Source: Luzula sylvatica
Taxonomy: Eukaryota; Streptophyta; Magnoliopsida; Poales; Juncaceae
Length of the DNA: 64,000 bases
Direction of reading: 5' to 3'
Assembly: GCA_946800325.1 (NCBI GenBank)
Contig: OX326959.1
Coordinates: 39,484,908-39,548,907, forward strand
The notes beneath the pieces are model-generated. The model did no database searches. It worked only from the letters and a program-made list of their open reading frames with translations, and was not told the DNA's origin. A program made the translations under genes and the position numbers. This document shows positions 23,715 through 36,630 of the stretch, in pieces (within the stretch, counting starts at the first letter, position 1; each line of letters begins with the position of its first letter).

Positions 23715-26700
23715 AGATCATTTGTAACTTTTCTCCAAATTTCACAAACACTAAGAAAGTTTGTTTTTCGATTCAAAACTTGATTTTAACGCTTTGGGGA
23801 GTTCAAATAACGTGTTTTTAGATCATTTTTATCGTATCTATTACTACATAACTTTTCACCAAATTTCACAAACACTAAGAAATTTTGTTTTTCGATTCAA
23901 AACAAGATTTTAACGCTTTGAGGAGTTCAAATAACGTGTTTTTAGATCATTTGTATCGTATCTTTTAGTACATAACTTTTCACCAAATTTCACAAACACT
24001 AAGAAAGTTTGTTTTTCGATTCAAAACATGTTTTTAACGCTTTGAGGAGTTCAAATAACGTGTTTTTAGATCATTTGTATCGTATCTTTTACTACATAAC
24101 TTTTCACCAAAATTCACAAACACTAAGAAAGTTTGTTTATCGATTCAAAACATGTTTTTAACGCTTTGAGTAGTTCAAATAACGTGTTTTTAGATCATTT
24201 GTATCGTATCTTTTACTACATAACTTTTCACCAAATTTCACCAACACTAAGAAAGTTTGTTTTTCGATTCAAAACAAGATTTTAACGCTTTGACGAGTTC
24301 AAATAACGTGTTTTTAGATCATTTGTATCGTATATTTTACTACATAACTTTTCACCAAATTTCACAAACACTAAGAAAGTTTGTTTTTCGATTCAAAACA
24401 AGATTTTAACGCTTTGACGAGTTCAAATAACGTGTTTTTAGATCATTTGTATCGTATCTTTTACTACATAACTTTTCACCAAATTTCACAAACACTAAGA
24501 AAGTTTGTTTTTCGATTCAAAACAAGATTTTAATGCTTTGAGGAGTTCAAATAACGTGTTTTTAGATCATTTGTATCGTATCTTTTACTACATAACTTTT
24601 CACCAAATTTCACAAACACTAAGAAAGTATGTTTTTCAATTCAAAACATGTTTTTAACGCTTTGAGGAGTTCAAATAACGTGTTTTTAGATCATTTGTAT
24701 CGAATCTTTCACTACATAACTTTTCACCAAATTTCACAAACACTAAGAAAGTTTGTTTTTCGATTCAAAACAATATTTTAATGCTTTGAGGAGTTCAAAT
24801 AACGTGTTTTTAGATCATTTGTATCGTATCTTTTACTACATAACTTTTCACCAAATTTCACAAACACTAAGAAAGTTTGTTTTTATATTCAAAACAAGCT
24901 TTTAACGCTTTGATGAGCTCAAATAACGTGTTTTTAGATCATTTGTAACTTTTCACCAAATTTCACAAACACTAAGAAACTTTGTTTTTCGATTCAAAAC
25001 AATATTTTAACGCTTTGAGGAGTACAAATAACGTGTTTTTAGATCATTTGTACCGTATCTTTTACTACATAACTTTTCACCAAATTTCACAAACACTAAG
25101 AAAGTTTGTTTTTCGATTCAAAACAAGATTTTAACGCTTTGAGGAGTTCAAATAACGTGTTTTTAGATCATTTGTATCGTATCTTTTAGTACATAACTTC
25201 TCAAGAAATTTCACAAACTCTAAGAAAGTTTGTTTTTCGATTCAAAACAAGATTTTAACGCTTTGACGAGTTCAAATAACGTGTTTTTAGATCATTTGTA
25301 TCGTATCTTTTACTACATAACTTTTCACCAAATTTCACAAACACTAAGAAAGTTTGTTTTTCGATTCAAAACAAGATTTTAACGCTTTGACGAGTTCAAA
25401 TAACGTGTTTTTAGATCATTTGTATCGTATCTTTTACTACATAACTTTTCACCAAATTTCACAAACAGTAAGAAAGTTTGTTTTTCGATTCAAAACAAGA
25501 TTTTAACGCTTTGACGAGTTCAAATGACGTGTTTTTAGATCATTTGTATCGTATCTTTTACTACATAACTTTTCACCAAATTTCACAAACACTAAGAAAG
25601 TTGGTTTATCGATTCAAAACATGTTTTTAACGCTTTGAGTAGTTCAAATAACGTGTTTTTAGATCATTTGTATCGTATCTTTTACTACATAACTTTTCAC
25701 CAAATTTCACCAACACTAAGAAAGTTTGTTTTTCTATTCAAAACAAGCTTTTAACGCTTTGAGGAGCTCAAATAACGTGTTTTTAGATCATTTGTAACTT
25801 TTCACCAAATTTCACAAACACTAAGAAAGTTTGTTTTTCGATTCAAAACATGTTTTTAACGTTTTGAGGAGTTCAAATAACGTGTTTTTAGATCATTTGT
25901 ATCGTATCTTTTACTACATAACTTTTCACCAAATTTCACAAACACTAAGAAAGTTTGTTTATCGATTCAAAACATGTTTTTAACGCTTTGAGTAGTTCAA
26001 ATAACGTGTTTTTAGATCATTTGTATCGTATCTTTTACTACATAACTTTTCACCAAATTTCACAAACACTAAGAAAGTTTGTTTTTCGATTCAAAACAAG
26101 ATTTTAACGCTTTGAGGAGTTCAAATGACGTGTTTTTAGATCATTTGTATCGTATCTTTTAGTACATAACTTCTCAAGAAATTTCACAAACTCTAAGAAA
26201 GTTTGTTTTTCGATTCAAAACAAGATTTTAACGCTTTGACGAGTTCAAATAACGTGTTTTTAGATCATTTGTATCGTATCTTTTACTACATAACTTTTCA
26301 CCAAATTTCACAAACACTAAGAATGTTTGTTTTTCGATTCAAAACAAGATTTTAACGCTTTGACGAGTTCAAATGACGTGTTTTTAGATCATTTGTATCG
26401 TATCTTTTACTACATAACTTTTCACCAAATTTCACAAACACTAAGAAAGTTGGTTTATCGATTCAAAACAAGATTTTAACGCTTTGAGGAGTTCAAATAA
26501 CGTGTTTTTAGATCATTTGTATCGTATCTTTTACTACATAACTTTTCACCAAATTTCACAAACACTAAGAAAGTTTGTTTTTCGATTCAAAACAAGATTT
26601 TAACGCTTTGAGGAGTTCAAATAACGTGTTTTTAGATCATTTGTATCGTATCTTTTAGTACATAACTTCTCAATAAATTTCACAAACTCTAAGAAAGTTT

Positions 26701-27253
26701 GTTTTTCGATTCAAAACAAGATTTTAACGCTTTGAGGAGTTCAAATAACGTGTTTTTAGATCATTTGTATCGTATCTTTTAGTACATAACTTCTCAACAA
26801 ATTTCACAAACTCTAAGAAAGTTTGTTTTTCGATTCAAAACAAGATTTTACCGCTTTGACGAGTTCAAATAACGTGTTTTTAGATCATTTGTATCGTATC
26901 TTTTACTACATAACTTTTCACCAAATTTCACAAACACTAAGAAAGTTTGTTTTTCGATTCAAAACAAGATTTTAACGCTTTGACGAGTTCAAATAACGTG
27001 TTTTTAGATCATTTGTATCGTATCGTTTACTACATAACTTTTCACCAAATTTCACAAACACTAAGAAAGTTTGTTTTTCGATTCAAAACAAGATTTTAAC
27101 GCTTTGAGGAGTTCAAATAACGTGTTTTTAGATCATTTGTATCGTATCTTTTACTACATAACTTTTCACCAAATTTCACAAACACTAAGAAAGTTTGTTT
27201 TTCTATTCAAAACAAGATTTTAACGCTTTGAGGAGCTGAAATAACGTGTTTTT
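23715..27253 (+). repeat. HOR unit U6 (3,539 bp, 29 monomers) with hybrid monomer
   Basis: It is four monomers (477 bp) shorter than the 33-mer. The loss coincides with a hybrid monomer at 26386-26509, whose first half is of the AGTTGGTTTATCG type and whose second half is of the AACAAG/GAGGAG type, as expected of an unequal crossover within the monomer. The unit also carries AAGAATGTTTG near 26324 and TTCTCAATAAAT near 26671, both shared with U7 and U8. Confidence 0.9.
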
Positions 27254-30200
27254 AGATCATTTGTAACTTTTCACCAAATTTCACAAACACTAAGAAAGTT
27301 TGTTTTTCGATTCAAAACTTGATTTTAACGCTTTGGGGAGTTCAAATAACGTGTTTTTAGATCATTTTTATCGTATCTTTTACTACATAACTTTTCACCA
27401 AATTTCACAAACACTAAGAAATTTTGTTTTTCGATTCAAAACAAGATTTTAACGCTTTGAGGAGTTCAAATAACGTGTTTTTAGATCATTTGTATCGTAT
27501 CTTTTAGTACATAACTTTTCACCAAATTTCACAAACACTAAGAAAGTTTGTTTTTCGATTCAAAACATGTTTTTAACGCTTTGAGGAGTTCAAATAACGT
27601 GTTTTTAGATCATTTGTATCGTATCTTTTACTACATAACTTTTCACCAAAATTCACAAACACTAAGAAAGTTTGTTTATCGATTCAAAACATGTTTTTAA
27701 CGCTTTGAGTAGTTCAAATAACGTGTTTTTAGATCATTTGTATCGTATCTTTTACTACATAACTTTTCACCAAATTTCACCAACACTAAGAAAGTTTGTT
27801 TTTCGATTCAAAACAAGATTTTAACGCTTTGACGAGTTCAAATAACGTGTTTTTAGATCATTTGTATCGTATATTTTACTACATAACTTTTCACCAAATT
27901 TCACAAACACTAAGAAAGTTTGTTTTTCGATTCAAAACAAGATTTTAACGCTTTGACGAGTTCAAATAACGTGTTTTTAGATCATTTGTATCGTATCTTT
28001 TACTACATAACTTTTCACCAAATTTCACAAACACTAAGAAAGTTTGTTTTTCGATTCAAAACAAGATTTTAATGCTTTGAGGAGTTCAAATAACGTGTTT
28101 TTAGATCATTTGTATCGTATCTTTTACTACATAACTTTTCACCAAATTTCACAAACACTAAGAAAGTATGTTTTTCAATTCAAAACATGTTTTTAACGCT
28201 TTGAGGAGTTCAAATAACGTGTTTTTAGATCATTTGTATCGAATCTTTCACTACATAACTTTTCACCAAATTTCACAAACACTAAGAAAGTTTGTTTTTC
28301 GATTCAAAACAATATTTTAATGCTTTGAGGAGTTCAAATAACGTGTTTTTAGATCATTTGTATCGTATCTTTTACTACATAACTTTTCACCAAATTTCAC
28401 AAACACTAAGAAAGTTTGTTTTTATATTCAAAACAAGCTTTTAACGCTTTGATGAGCTCAAATAACGTGTTTTTAGATCATTTGTAACTTTTCACCAAAT
28501 TTCACAAACACTAAGAAACTTTGTTTTTCGATTCAAAACAAGATTTTAACGCTTTGAGGAGTACAAATAACGTGTTTTTAGATCATTTGTACCGTATCTT
28601 TTACTACATAACTTTTCACCAAATTTCACAAACACTAAGAAAGTTTGTTTTTCGATTCAAAACAAGATTTTAACGCTTTGAGGAGTTCAAATAACGTGTT
28701 TTTAGATCATTTGTATCGTATCTTTTAGTACATAACTTCTCAAGAAATTTCACAAACTCTAAGAAAGTTTGTTTTTCGATTCAAAACAAGATTTTAACGC
28801 TTTGACGAGTTCAAATAACGTGTTTTTAGATCATTTGTATCGTATCTTTTACTACATAACTTTTCACCAAATTTCACAAACACTAAGAAAGTTTGTTTTT
28901 CGATTCAAAACAAGATTTTAACGCTTTGACGAGTTCAAATAACGTGTTTTTAGATCATTTGTATCGTATCTTTTACTACATAACTTTTCACCAAATTTCA
29001 CAAACAGTAAGAAAGTTTGTTTTTCGATTCAAAACAAGATTTTAACGCTTTGACGAGTTCAAATGACGTGTTTTTAGATCATTTGTATCGTATCTTTTAC
29101 TACATAACTTTTCACCAAATTTCACAAACACTAAGAAAGTTGGTTTATCGATTCAAAACATGTTTTTAACGCTTTGAGTAGTTCAAATAACGTGTTTTTA
29201 GATCATTTGTATCGTATCTTTTACTACATAACTTTTCACCAAATTTCACCAACACTAAGAAAGTTTGTTTTTCTATTCAAAACAAGCTTTTAACGCTTTG
29301 AGGAGCTCAAATAACGTGTTTTTAGATCATTTGTAACTTTTCACCAAATTTCACAAACACTAAGAAAGTTTGTTTTTCGATTCAAAACATGTTTTTAACG
29401 TTTTGAGGAGTTCAAATAACGTGTTTTTAGATCATTTGTATCGTATCTTTTACTACATAACTTTTCACCAAATTTCACAAACACTAAGAAAGTTTGTTTT
29501 TCGATTCAAAACAAGATTTTAACGCTTTGACGAGTTCAAATGACGTGTTTTTAGATCATTTGTATCGTATCTTTTACTACATAACTTTTCACCAAATTTC
29601 ACAAACACTAAGAAAGTTTGTTTATCGATTCAAAACATGTTTTTAACGCTTTGAGTAGTTCAAATAACGTGTTTTTAGATCATTTGTATCGTATCTTTTA
29701 CTACATAACTTTTCACCAAATTTCACCAACACTAAGAAAGTTTGTTTTTCTATTCAAAACAAGCTTTTAACGCTTTGAGGAGCTCAAATAACGTGTTTTT
29801 AGATCATTTGTAACTTTTCACCAAATTTCACAAACACTAAGAAAGTTTGTTTTTCGATTCAAAACATGTTTTTAACGTTTTGAGGAGTTCAAATAACGTG
29901 TTTTTAGATCATTTGTATCGTATCTTTTACTACATAACTTTTCACCAAATTTCACAAACACTAAGAAAGTTTGTTTATCGATTCAAAACATGTTTTTAAC
30001 GCTTTGAGTAGTTCAAATAACGTGTTTTTAGATCATTTGTATCGTATCTTTTACTACATAACTTTTCACCAAATTTCACAAACACTAAGAAAGTTTGTTT
30101 TTCGATTCAAAACAAGATTTTAACGCTTTGAGGAGTTCAAATAACGTGTTTTTAGATCATTTGTATCGTATCTTTTACTACATAACTTTTCACCAAATTT

Positions 30201-32366
30201 CACAAACACTAAGAAAGTTTGTTTTTCGATTCAAAACAAGATTTTAACGCTTTGAGGAGTTCAAATAACGTGTTTTTAGATCATTTGTATCGTATCTTTT
30301 AGTACATAACTTCTCAAGAAATTTCACAAACTCTAAGAAAGTTTGTTTTTCGATTCAAAACAAGATTTTAACGCTTTGAGGAGTTCAAATAACGTGTTTT
30401 TAGATCATTTATATCGTATCTTTTAGTACATAACTTCTCAACAAATTTCACAAACTCTAAGAAAGTTTGTTTTTCGATTCAAAACAAGATTTTAACGCTT
30501 TGACGAGTTCAAATAACGTGTTTTTAGATCATTTGTATCGTATCTTTTACTACATAACTTTTCACCAAATTTCACAAACAGTAAGAAAGTTTGTTTTTCG
30601 ATTCAAAACAAGATTTTAACGCTTTGACGAGTTCAAATGACGTGTTTTTAGATCATTTGTATCGTATCTTTTACTACATAACTTTTCACCAAATTTCACA
30701 AACACTAAGAAAGTTGGTTTATCGATTCAAAACATGTTTTTAACGCTTTGAGTAGTTCAAATAACGTGTTTTTAGATCATTTGTATCGTATCTTTTACTA
30801 CATAACTTTTCACCAAATTTCACCAACACTAAGAAAGTTTGTTTTTCTATTCAAAACAAGCTTTTAACGCTTTGAGGAGCTCAAATAACGTGTTTTTAGA
30901 TCATTTGTAACTTTTCACCAAATTTCACAAACACTAAGAAAGTTTGTTTTTCGATTCAAAACATGTTTTTAACGTTTTGAGGAGTTCAAATAACGTGTTT
31001 TTAGATCATTTGTATCGTATCTTTTACTACATAACTTTTCACCAAATTTCACAAACACTAAGAAAGTTTGTTTATCGATTCAAAACATGTTTTTAACGCT
31101 TTGAGTAGTTCAAATAACGTGTTTTTAGATCATTTGTATCGTATCTTTTACTACATAACTTTTCACCAAATTTCACAAACACTAAGAAAGTTTGTTTTTC
31201 GATTCAAAACAAGATTTTAACGCTTTGAGGAGTTCAAATGACGTGTTTTTAGATCATTTGTATCGTATCTTTTAGTACATAACTTCTCAAGAAATTTCAC
31301 AAACTCTAAGAAAGTTTGTTTTTCGATTCAAAACAAGATTTTAACGCTTTGACGAGTTCAAATAACGTGTTTTTAGATCATTTGTATCGTATCTTTTACT
31401 ACATAACTTTTCACCAAATTTCACAAACACTAAGAATGTTTGTTTTTCGATTCAAAACAAGATTTTAACGCTTTGACGAGTTCAAATGACGTGTTTTTAG
31501 ATCATTTGTATCGTATCTTTTACTACATAACTTTTCACCAAATTTCACAAACACTAAGAAAGTTGGTTTATCGATTCAAAACAAGATTTTAACGCTTTGA
31601 GGAGTTCAAATAACGTGTTTTTAGATCATTTGTATCGTATCTTTTACTACATAACTTTTCACCAAATTTCACAAACACTAAGAAAGTTTGTTTTTCGATT
31701 CAAAACAAGATTTTAACGCTTTGAGGAGTTCAAATAACGTGTTTTTAGATCATTTGTATCGTATCTTTTAGTACATAACTTCTCAATAAATTTCACAAAC
31801 TCTAAGAAAGTTTGTTTTTCGATTCAAAACAAGATTTTAACGCTTTGAGGAGTTCAAATAACGTGTTTTTAGATCATTTGTATCGTATCTTTTAGTACAT
31901 AACTTCTCAACAAATTTCACAAACTCTAAGAAAGTTTGTTTTTCGATTCAAAACAAGATTTTACCGCTTTGACGAGTTCAAATAACGTGTTTTTAGATCA
32001 TTTGTATCGTATCTTTTACTACATAACTTTTCACCAAATTTCACAAACACTAAGAAAGTTTGTTTTTCGATTCAAAACAAGATTTTAACGCTTTGACGAG
32101 TTCAAATAACGTGTTTTTAGATCATTTGTATCGTATCGTTTACTACATAACTTTTCACCAAATTTCACAAACACTAAGAAAGTTTGTTTTTCGATTCAAA
32201 ACAAGATTTTAACGCTTTGAGGAGTTCAAATAACGTGTTTTTAGATCATTTGTATCGTATCTTTTACTACATAACTTTTCACCAAATTTCACAAACACTA
32301 AGAAAGTTTGTTTTTCTATTCAAAACAAGATTTTAACGCTTTGAGGAGCTGAAATAACGTGTTTTT
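27254..32366 (+). repeat. HOR unit U7 (5,113 bp, 42 monomers: 37 full, 5 short)
   Basis: This expanded unit repeats the short-monomer blocks at about 29330, 29814 and 30911, then continues with the U6-type ending: AAGAATG, the hybrid monomer at 31499, and CAATAAAT at 31784. Its right part therefore looks like that of U6, displaced by exactly 5,113 bp. Around 30539 the order jumps from a GACGAG monomer back to the ACAGTAAG monomer, placing the expansion breakpoint. Confidence 0.88.
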
Positions 32367-35300
32367 AGATCATTTGTAACTTTTCACCAAATTTCACAAA
32401 CACTAAGAAAGTTTGTTTTTCGATTCAAAACTTGATTTTAACGCTTTGGGGAGTTCAAATAACGTGTTTTTAGATCATTTTTATCGTATCTTTTACTACA
32501 TAACTTTTCACCAAATTTCACAAACACTAAGAAATTTTGTTTTTCGATTCAAAACAAGATTTTAACGCTTTGAGGAGTTCAAATAACGTGTTTTTAGATC
32601 ATTTGTATCGTATCTTTTAGTACATAACTTTTCACCAAATTTCACAAACACTAAGAAAGTTTGTTTTTCGATTCAAAACATGTTTTTAACGCTTTGAGGA
32701 GTTCAAATAACGTGTTTTTAGATCATTTGTATCGTATCTTTTACTACATAACTTTTCACCAAAATTCACAAACACTAAGAAAGTTTGTTTATCGATTCAA
32801 AACATGTTTTTAACGCTTTGAGTAGTTCAAATAACGTGTTTTTAGATCATTTGTATCGTATCTTTTACTACATAACTTTTCACCAAATTTCACCAACACT
32901 AAGAAAGTTTGTTTTTCGATTCAAAACAAGATTTTAACGCTTTGACGAGTTCAAATAACGTGTTTTTAGATCATTTGTATCGTATATTTTACTACATAAC
33001 TTTTCACCAAATTTCACAAACACTAAGAAAGTTTGTTTTTCGATTCAAAACAAGATTTTAACGCTTTGACGAGTTCAAATAACGTGTTTTTAGATCATTT
33101 GTATCGTATCTTTTACTACATAACTTTTCACCAAATTTCACAAACACTAAGAAAGTTTGTTTTTCGATTCAAAACAAGATTTTAATGCTTTGAGGAGTTC
33201 AAATAACGTGTTTTTAGATCATTTGTATCGTATCTTTTACTACATAACTTTTCACCAAATTTCACAAACACTAAGAAAGTATGTTTTTCAATTCAAAACA
33301 TGTTTTTAACGCTTTGAGGAGTTCAAATAACGTGTTTTTAGATCATTTGTATTGAATCTTTCACTACATAACTTTTCACCAAATTTCACAAACACTAAGA
33401 AAGTTTGTTTTTCGATTCAAAACAATATTTTAATGCTTTGAGGAGTTCAAATAACGTGTTTTTAGATCATTTGTATCGTATCTTTTACTACATAACTTTT
33501 CACCAAATTTCACAAACACTAAGAAAGTTTGTTTTTATATTCAAAACAAGCTTTTAACGCTTTGATGAGCTCAAATAACGTGTTTTTAGATCATTTGTAA
33601 CTTTTCACCAAATTTCACAAACACTAAGAAACTTTGTTTTTCGATTCAAAACAAGATTTTAACGCTTTGAGGAGTACAAATAACGTGTTTTTAGATCATT
33701 TGTACCGTATCTTTTACTACATAACTTTTCACCAAATTTCACAAACACTAAGAAAGTTTGTTTTTCGATTCAAAACAAGATTTTAACGCTTTGAGGAGTT
33801 CAAATAACGTGTTTTTAGATCATTTGTATCGTATCTTTTAGTACATAACTTCTCAAGAAATTTCACAAACTCTAAGAAAGTTTGTTTTTCGATTCAAAAC
33901 AAGATTTTAACGCTTTGACGAGTTCAAATAACGTGTTTTTAGATCATTTGTATCGTATCTTTTACTACATAACTTTTCACCAAATTTCACAAACACTAAG
34001 AAAGTTTGTTTTTCGATTCAAAACAAGATTTTAACGCTTTGACGAGTTCAAATAACGTGTTTTTAGATCATTTGTATCGTATCTTTTACTACATAACTTT
34101 TCACCAAATTTCACAAACAGTAAGAAAGTTTGTTTTTCGATTCAAAACAAGATTTTAACGCTTTGACGAGTTCAAATGACGTGTTTTTAGATCATTTGTA
34201 TCGTATCTTTTACTACATAACTTTTCACCAAATTTCACAAACACTAAGAAAGTTGGTTTATCGATTCAAAACATGTTTTTAACGCTTTGAGTAGTTCAAA
34301 TAACGTGTTTTTAGATCATTTGTATCGTATCTTTTACTACATAACTTTTCACCAAATTTCACCAACACTAAGAAAGTTTGTTTTTCTATTCAAAACAAGC
34401 TTTTAACGCTTTGAGGAGCTCAAATAACGTGTTTTTAGATCATTTGTAACTTTTCACCAAATTTCACAAACACTAAGAAAGTTTGTTTTTCGATTCAAAA
34501 CATGTTTTTAACGTTTTGAGGAGTTCAAATAACGTGTTTTTAGATCATTTGTATCGTATCTTTTACTACATAACTTTTCACCAAATTTCACAAACACTAA
34601 GAAAGTTTGTTTTTCGATTCAAAACAAGATTTTAACGCTTTGACGAGTTCAAATGACGTGTTTTTAGATCATTTGTATCGTATCTTTTACTACATAACTT
34701 TTCACCAAATTTCACAAACACTAAGAAAGTTTGTTTATCGATTCAAAACATGTTTTTAACGCTTTGAGTAGTTCAAATAACGTGTTTTTAGATCATTTGT
34801 ATCGTATCTTTTACTACATAACTTTTCACCAAATTTCACCAACACTAAGAAAGTTTGTTTTTCTATTCAAAACAAGCTTTTAACGCTTTGAGGAGCTCAA
34901 ATAACGTGTTTTTAGATCATTTGTAACTTTTCACCAAATTTCACAAACACTAAGAAAGTTTGTTTTTCGATTCAAAACATGTTTTTAACGTTTTGAGGAG
35001 TTCAAATAACGTGTTTTTAGATCATTTGTATCGTATCTTTTACTACATAACTTTTCACCAAATTTCACAAACACTAAGAAAGTTTGTTTATCGATTCAAA
35101 ACATGTTTTTAACGCTTTGAGTAGTTCAAATAACGTGTTTTTAGATCATTTGTATCGTATCTTTTACTACATAACTTTTCACCAAATTTCACAAACACTA
35201 AGAAAGTTTGTTTTTCGATTCAAAACAAGATTTTAACGCTTTGAGGAGTTCAAATAACGTGTTTTTAGATCATTTGTATCGTATCTTTTACTACATAACT

Positions 35301-36630
35301 TTTCACCAAATTTCACAAACACTAAGAAAGTTTGTTTTTCGATTCAAAACAAGATTTTAACGCTTTGAGGAGTTCAAATAACGTGTTTTTAGATCATTTG
35401 TATCGTATCTTTTAGTACATAACTTCTCAAGAAATTTCACAAACTCTAAGAAAGTTTGTTTTTCGATTCAAAACAAGATTTTAACGCTTTGAGGAGTTCA
35501 AATGACGTGTTTTTAGATCATTTGTATCGTATCTTTTAGTACATAACTTCTCAAGAAATTTCACAAACTCTAAGAAAGTTTGTTTTTCGATTCAAAACAA
35601 GATTTTAACGCTTTGACGAGTTCAAATAACGTGTTTTTAGATCATTTGTATCGTATCTTTTACTACATAACTTTTCACCAAATTTCACAAACACTAAGAA
35701 TGTTTGTTTTTCGATTCAAAACAAGATTTTAACGCTTTGACGAGTTCAAATGACGTGTTTTTAGATCATTTGTATCGTATCTTTTACTACATAACTTTTC
35801 ACCAAATTTCACAAACACTAAGAAAGTTGGTTTATCGATTCAAAACAAGATTTTAACGCTTTGAGGAGTTCAAATAACGTGTTTTTAGATCATTTGTATC
35901 GTATCTTTTACTACATAACTTTTCACCAAATTTCACAAACACTAAGAAAGTTTGTTTTTCGATTCAAAACAAGATTTTAACGCTTTGAGGAGTTCAAATA
36001 ACGTGTTTTTAGATCATTTGTATCGTATCTTTTAGTACATAACTTCTCAATAAATTTCACAAACTCTAAGAAAGTTTGTTTTTCGATTCAAAACAAGATT
36101 TTAACGCTTTGAGGAGTTCAAATAACGTGTTTTTAGATCATTTGTATCGTATCTTTTAGTACATAACTTCTCAACAAATTTCACAAACTCTAAGAAAGTT
36201 TGTTTTTCGATTCAAAACAAGATTTTACCGCTTTGACGAGTTCAAATAACGTGTTTTTAGATCATTTGTATCGTATCTTTTACTACATAACTTTTCACCA
36301 AATTTCACAAACACTAAGAAAGTTTGTTTTTCGATTCAAAACAAGATTTTAACGCTTTGACGAGTTCAAATAACGTGTTTTTAGATCATTTGTATCGTAT
36401 CGTTTACTACATAACTTTTCACCAAATTTCACAAACACTAAGAAAGTTTGTTTTTCGATTCAAAACAAGATTTTAACGCTTTGAGGAGTTCAAATAACGT
36501 GTTTTTAGATCATTTGTATCGTATCTTTTACTACATAACTTTTCACCAAATTTCACAAACACTAAGAAAGTTTGTTTTTCTATTCAAAACAAGATTTTAA
36601 CGCTTTGAGGAGCTGAAATAACGTGTTTTT
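32367..36630 (+). repeat. HOR unit U8 (4,264 bp, 35 monomers: 31 full, 4 short)
   Basis: The left half has the 477-bp inner repeat of short-monomer blocks (short monomers at about 34445 and 34922), as in U9 and U10. The right half has the U6/U7 ending with AAGAATG (near 35701), the hybrid at 35763 and CAATAAAT at 36048. It also carries TGTATTGAATC near 33351, shared only with U9. U8 is thus a recombinant between two unit types. Confidence 0.88.
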
